Shown: piece after piece, positions 5,970-8,411 of the stretch
Numbering within the stretch: the stretch's first letter is position 1
Layout of the letters: the number at the start of each line of letters is the position of its first letter
Assembly: GCA_029239545.1 (NCBI GenBank)
Contig: JARBUQ010000175.1
Span: forward strand, 1-8,411
Direction: 5' to 3'
Length of the DNA stretch: 8,411 nt
Origin: Paenibacillus sp.
GTDB taxonomy: Bacteria > Bacillota > Bacilli > Paenibacillales > NBRC-103111
Position numbers and translations under genes: made by a program
The notes under the pieces: generated by a model
Seen by the model: the letters and a program-made list of their open reading frames with translations, nothing else
The model's database searches: none
What the model was told of the DNA's origin: nothing

Positions 5970-7064
5970 ATGATTGAGGGACGTCAAACAAATGAATCTT
6001 CGGTGCTGTTGTTTCCGCTTGACGGCGATATGCTGAACGAATTCGATGGCCACACCCGGGACGAGGGCTTATATATTCAGGTCCGCTTAGCTGGTCTGGA
6101 AGGCAGCAGGTTTACTGTAAACGGGAAATTAGCTGAGCGAACCGATAACGGTTATACCGCTGAGATCGTGTTAGGCGATTATCGGAATACAATCACAATC
6201 GTGGACCATACAACTGACTACAACGAGACTGTAACGGTCTATTGGCTGAAAAACGCAACCAGCAAATACAGGCTATCGGTAGACGACAACATTTGGTTTT
6301 TGAAGGATATCGCCGCCAATAGCGGCTCCTACCGATCGATTTTTGACAATCCGTACTTGAACGTATATAAAGAGCTGAACGATATGTACGGAACGAAGGT
6401 ACATCTCAACCTCTTTTATCAGACCGATGGCTTCGATTTGTCGCAGATGCCCGACAAATTCAAAGAGGAGTGGAAAGCTCAGTCACATTGGCTGCGTCTA
6501 ACTTTCCATTCCCTGCAGGAGCATCCTGGTATGCCTTACAAAGATGCTCGGCCTGAGGAGATTATGCCAGATTGCGAGCAAGTGACGCAGGAAATTATCC
6601 GGTTTGCTGGGGAGGAGTTGCTCGATACCGCAACTACTATCCATTTTGGCGAAGCGACTCGTGAAGGCTGCAGGGCATTACGTCAATTCGGGTTTCGCAC
6701 ACTGGCGGGATATTTCAAGCTTGTGGGAGAAAGGCCCTTGGTCTCCTACTATTTGGACAAAGCGCGCATTGAGCATTTGAACAAACGGGATTTTTGGAAG
6801 GATCACAGTGAAGATATCGTGTTTGCCAAAATCGATATGGTCATAGACCAGACGAAGAAGGAAGATATCGTACCACAGCTGGAACGACTCCGGGCGAATC
6901 CTCATGAGGCGGGGTTTTTGGAGCTGATGGTTCATGAACAATACTTTTACGAGAATTATAAGTCGTACCAACCTGATTACAAGGAGAAGCTGGAGACAGC
7001 GGTGAAATGGGCTTCGGAGAACGGATATCGGCCCGCATTTTTGAGCGAATGTTTGGATGAATAA
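5970..7064 (+). CDS. Unknown protein, possible polysaccharide-deacetylase-like fold with beta-rich N-terminal domain
   Basis: I do not recognise a named gene. The 364-residue product has no signal peptide or membrane helix, so it is probably cytosolic. Residues 10-93 look like a beta-sandwich (alternating strands such as GLYIQVRL, RFTVNGKL, YTAEIVLG, NTITIVDH, ETVTVYWL). Residues 100-360 could be a deacetylase-type alpha/beta barrel: SVDDNIWF (D105, D106) resembles the first NodB motif, LTFHSLQEHPG (H180, H185) resembles the metal-binding HSxxH motif but with one extra residue, and TIHFGEAT (H225) and MVHEQYF (H322, E323) may add late motifs. Metal binding and a sugar substrate are inference. 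The start ATG at 5970 has GAGGAG eight bases upstream. The gene lies between gerM and rph, where B. subtilis has none. Confidence 0.75.
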   Translation: MIEGRQTNESSVLLFPLDGDMLNEFDGHTRDEGLYIQVRLAGLEGSRFTVNGKLAERTDNGYTAEIVLGDYRNTITIVDHTTDYNETVTVYWLKNATSKYRLSVDDNIWFLKDIAANSGSYRSIFDNPYLNVYKELNDMYGTKVHLNLFYQTDGFDLSQMPDKFKEEWKAQSHWLRLTFHSLQEHPGMPYKDARPEEIMPDCEQVTQEIIRFAGEELLDTATTIHFGEATREGCRALRQFGFRTLAGYFKLVGERPLVSYYLDKARIEHLNKRDFWKDHSEDIVFAKIDMVIDQTKKEDIVPQLERLRANPHEAGFLELMVHEQYFYENYKSYQPDYKEKLETAVKWASENGYRPAFLSECLDE

Positions 7065-7104
7065 GGACCTTTTGCCTAGGGAGTAATGCTTTTCATGATG
7101 GACT

Positions 7105-7134
7105 TTGGTAAGATGGAGGGATAAAGCGTACAAT
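7105..7134 (+). promoter_or_regulatory. Candidate promoter for rph-rdgB
   Basis: TTGGTA at 7105-7110 and TACAAT at 7129-7134 are separated by 18 bases, 40 bases ahead of the rph start. Both hexamers are acceptable for sigma-A. There is no terminator between the preceding gene and rph, so read-through is also possible. Confidence 0.4.
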
Positions 7135-7173
7135 AAATAAGGTTGCAAGGAACTAAGATGGAGGAATTACACA

Positions 7174-7932
7174 ATGAGATCAGACGGAAGAGACTATGCA
7201 GAGCCGCGTTCAATCGCTATTACCCCCAATTATATTAAGTATGCCGAAGGATCGGTCTTGATTGAAGTAGGCGACACCAAAGTAATCTGTACGGCTTCAA
7301 TTGAGGAAAAGGTACCTCCTTTTATGAAAGGACAAGGCAAGGGCTGGATCAATGCAGAATATTCGATGCTGCCGCGAGCGACTCAAGTTCGGAATCAACG
7401 GGAATCAGCCAAAGGCAAGCTCGGCGGACGTACCATGGAGATTCAACGCTTAATCGGACGGGCTTTGCGTTCTGTTATTCAATTGGATGCATTGGGAGAG
7501 CGGACGATTACGATTGACTGCGATGTTATTCAGGCTGACGGGGGAACAAGAACAACCTCGATTACGGGTGCATTTGTCGCTCTTTGTTTTGCCGTGAACA
7601 AGCTGATGTTGGAGAAGAAGCTGAAGGTCTCTCCGATCACGGATTTTCTGGCATCCATCAGTGTGGGAGTCATTCAAGAAAAAGCATGTCTGGATCTTAA
7701 TTATATAGAGGATTCCCAGGCTAAGGTCGATATGAATGTTGTGATGACTGGGCAGGGAAAATTTGTTGAGGTGCAGGGGACAGGGGAAGAAGCGCCGTTC
7801 ACACGCGAGGAGCTAAATGAGCTGCTTGCTCTGGCCGAGCTGGGAATCGAACAAATGATTGCCAAGCAAAAGGAAGTGCTAGGACCGATTGCTGCCGTTG
7901 TTGGCGGAGGCAGAGATGCAAGCAAAGCTTAA
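7174..7932 (+). CDS. rph: Ribonuclease PH
   Basis: RNase PH is a phosphate-dependent 3' exoribonuclease that trims the 3' ends of tRNA precursors and can also add nucleotides from NDPs; it works as a cytosolic hexamer. The 252-residue length is normal. The diagnostic segments are all present: GGRTMEIQRLIGRALR (G84-R99) with R86, DCDVIQADGGTRTTSITGA with G124, T125 and R126 of the phosphate site, DLNYIEDSQAKVDMNVVMT, and EVQGTGEEAPF near the C-terminus. The start ATG has GGAGG (7160-7164) nine bases upstream. The end overlaps rdgB by 17 bases in a different frame, as expected for a coupled pair. Codon use is that of the moderate-GC part of the window, unlike rdgB. Confidence 0.97.
   Translation: MRSDGRDYAEPRSIAITPNYIKYAEGSVLIEVGDTKVICTASIEEKVPPFMKGQGKGWINAEYSMLPRATQVRNQRESAKGKLGGRTMEIQRLIGRALRSVIQLDALGERTITIDCDVIQADGGTRTTSITGAFVALCFAVNKLMLEKKLKVSPITDFLASISVGVIQEKACLDLNYIEDSQAKVDMNVVMTGQGKFVEVQGTGEEAPFTREELNELLALAELGIEQMIAKQKEVLGPIAAVVGGGRDASKA
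7906..7910 (+). promoter_or_regulatory. Ribosome binding site of rdgB inside rph
   Basis: GGAGG lies within the last rph codons (the Gly-Gly-Gly-Arg stretch), five bases ahead of ATG 7916. The rph stop comes after the rdgB start, so ribosomes ending rph can supply rdgB translation directly. Confidence 0.7.
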
Positions 7933-8411
7933 GGGAGATGTGTTAGTCATCGCCACCCGCAACGCGGGCAAGGTTCGCGAGTTCGCGCATCGCTTCGGCG
8001 AGCTGGGATTGACTGTGCGCAGCCTGGCCGATTATGACGCGATGCCGGACATCCTCGAGGACGGCGACACCTTCGCGGCGAATGCCGAGAAGAAGGCCGT
8101 CGTCATCGCACAGGCACTCGGCTTGCCGGTGCTGGCCGATGACTCCGGCCTGTGCGTTGACGCGCTCGGCGGAGCGCCTGGCGTCTACTCGGCGCGCTAC
8201 GCCGGCGAGCCGTCCGACGACGCGGCGAACAACCGCAAGCTGCTGCAGGAGCTGCAGCGCTTGCGGTTGTCGTCGCCCGAGTCGGGCGGCTTTGCGGCGG
8301 CCGCGCCGCACGCGCCAAGCGCCAAGGGATCGCCAGCGGAGGCTGGTGATCTCTTGGCGGCGCAGGCGCAGCTCGCGGCCGCTGGCGCGCGAGCGCTGAG
8401 CGCGGCGCGCT
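7916..8411 (+). CDS. rdgB: XTP/dITP pyrophosphatase RdgB (Ham1 family), 3' end outside window
   Basis: This enzyme hydrolyses non-canonical purine triphosphates (XTP, dITP, ITP) to monophosphates and so keeps hypoxanthine and xanthine out of DNA and RNA. The first 165 residues are visible. Family motifs are clear: VIATRNAGKVREF (N16, K19), GDTFAANAEKKA (51-61), and LADDSGLCVDALGGAPGVYSARYAG in two parts (D75, D76, S77; S92, A93, R94, Y95). After NNRKLLQELQRLR the family normally goes soon to a strand containing R.A.F; here an Ala-rich, Pro- and Gly-containing stretch (about 119-165) comes instead and continues to the window end. ATG 7916 lies five bases after GGAGG (7906-7910), inside the rph gene. 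The gene is about 72% GC beyond 7950, against about 46% in rph. Confidence 0.9.
   Translation, partial: MQAKLKGDVLVIATRNAGKVREFAHRFGELGLTVRSLADYDAMPDILEDGDTFAANAEKKAVVIAQALGLPVLADDSGLCVDALGGAPGVYSARYAGEPSDDAANNRKLLQELQRLRLSSPESGGFAAAAPHAPSAKGSPAEAGDLLAAQAQLAAAGARALSAAR

Noticed and set aside
6678..7148. 156-codon minus frame opposite the gene at 5970-7064
   Set aside because: Unrecognisable product; the + frame has a good start site and a protein-like composition.
7943..8399. Long open frames on both strands overlapping rdgB
   Set aside because: High GC removes stop codons from all frames. Only the frame from 7916 carries the Ham1 motifs.

Overview
The window looks like a piece of a Bacillota chromosome, most likely Paenibacillus or a close relative. 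The main reasons are the gerM - (one gene) - rph - rdgB order, which matches the gerM-rph-ysnA order of Bacillus subtilis with one extra gene, the strong GGAGG-type ribosome binding sites, a TTG start, a YutG-type PgpA homologue, and a moderate GC content (about 46% in the rph lines I counted). The genus call is inference; no search was run.

Layout from left to right. 1-313: no gene I can identify, but several inverted repeats. 314-1762 (-): a SulP anion transporter with a C-terminal STAS domain. 1763-2547: a long intergenic region. Its left part holds four degenerate 19-bp repeats arranged as two facing pairs; its right part holds two sigma-A-like promoters and an ArsR/SmtB-type operator. 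2548-3873 (+): a cation diffusion facilitator (CDF) metal exporter with an extreme His-rich N-terminus, ended by a strong hairpin shared with the convergent gene. 3983-4522 (-): a YutG/PgpA-like protein. 4717-5754 (+): a GerM-domain lipoprotein, followed by a terminator. 5970-7064 (+): an unfamiliar cytosolic protein with a beta-rich N-terminus and a possible polysaccharide-deacetylase-like C-terminus. 7174-7932 (+): RNase PH. 7916-8411 (+): the start of RdgB (Ham1), cut by the window end.

The genes fall into three loose themes: membrane transport (SulP and the CDF exporter, the latter probably derepressed by metal through an ArsR-family regulator encoded elsewhere), envelope and sporulation (YutG/PgpA and GerM), and RNA/nucleotide housekeeping (rph and rdgB, which overlap by 17 bp and are probably translationally coupled).

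The observations most worth following are: an abrupt jump in base composition at the rph/rdgB overlap, from about 46% to about 72% GC; an Ala-rich insertion inside RdgB where the family normally continues directly into its next strand; the facing repeat pairs upstream of SulP; the operator placed on the transcription start of the CDF gene; and the deacetylase-like gene inserted in the gerM-rph cluster. I did not find a clearly new multi-gene system.
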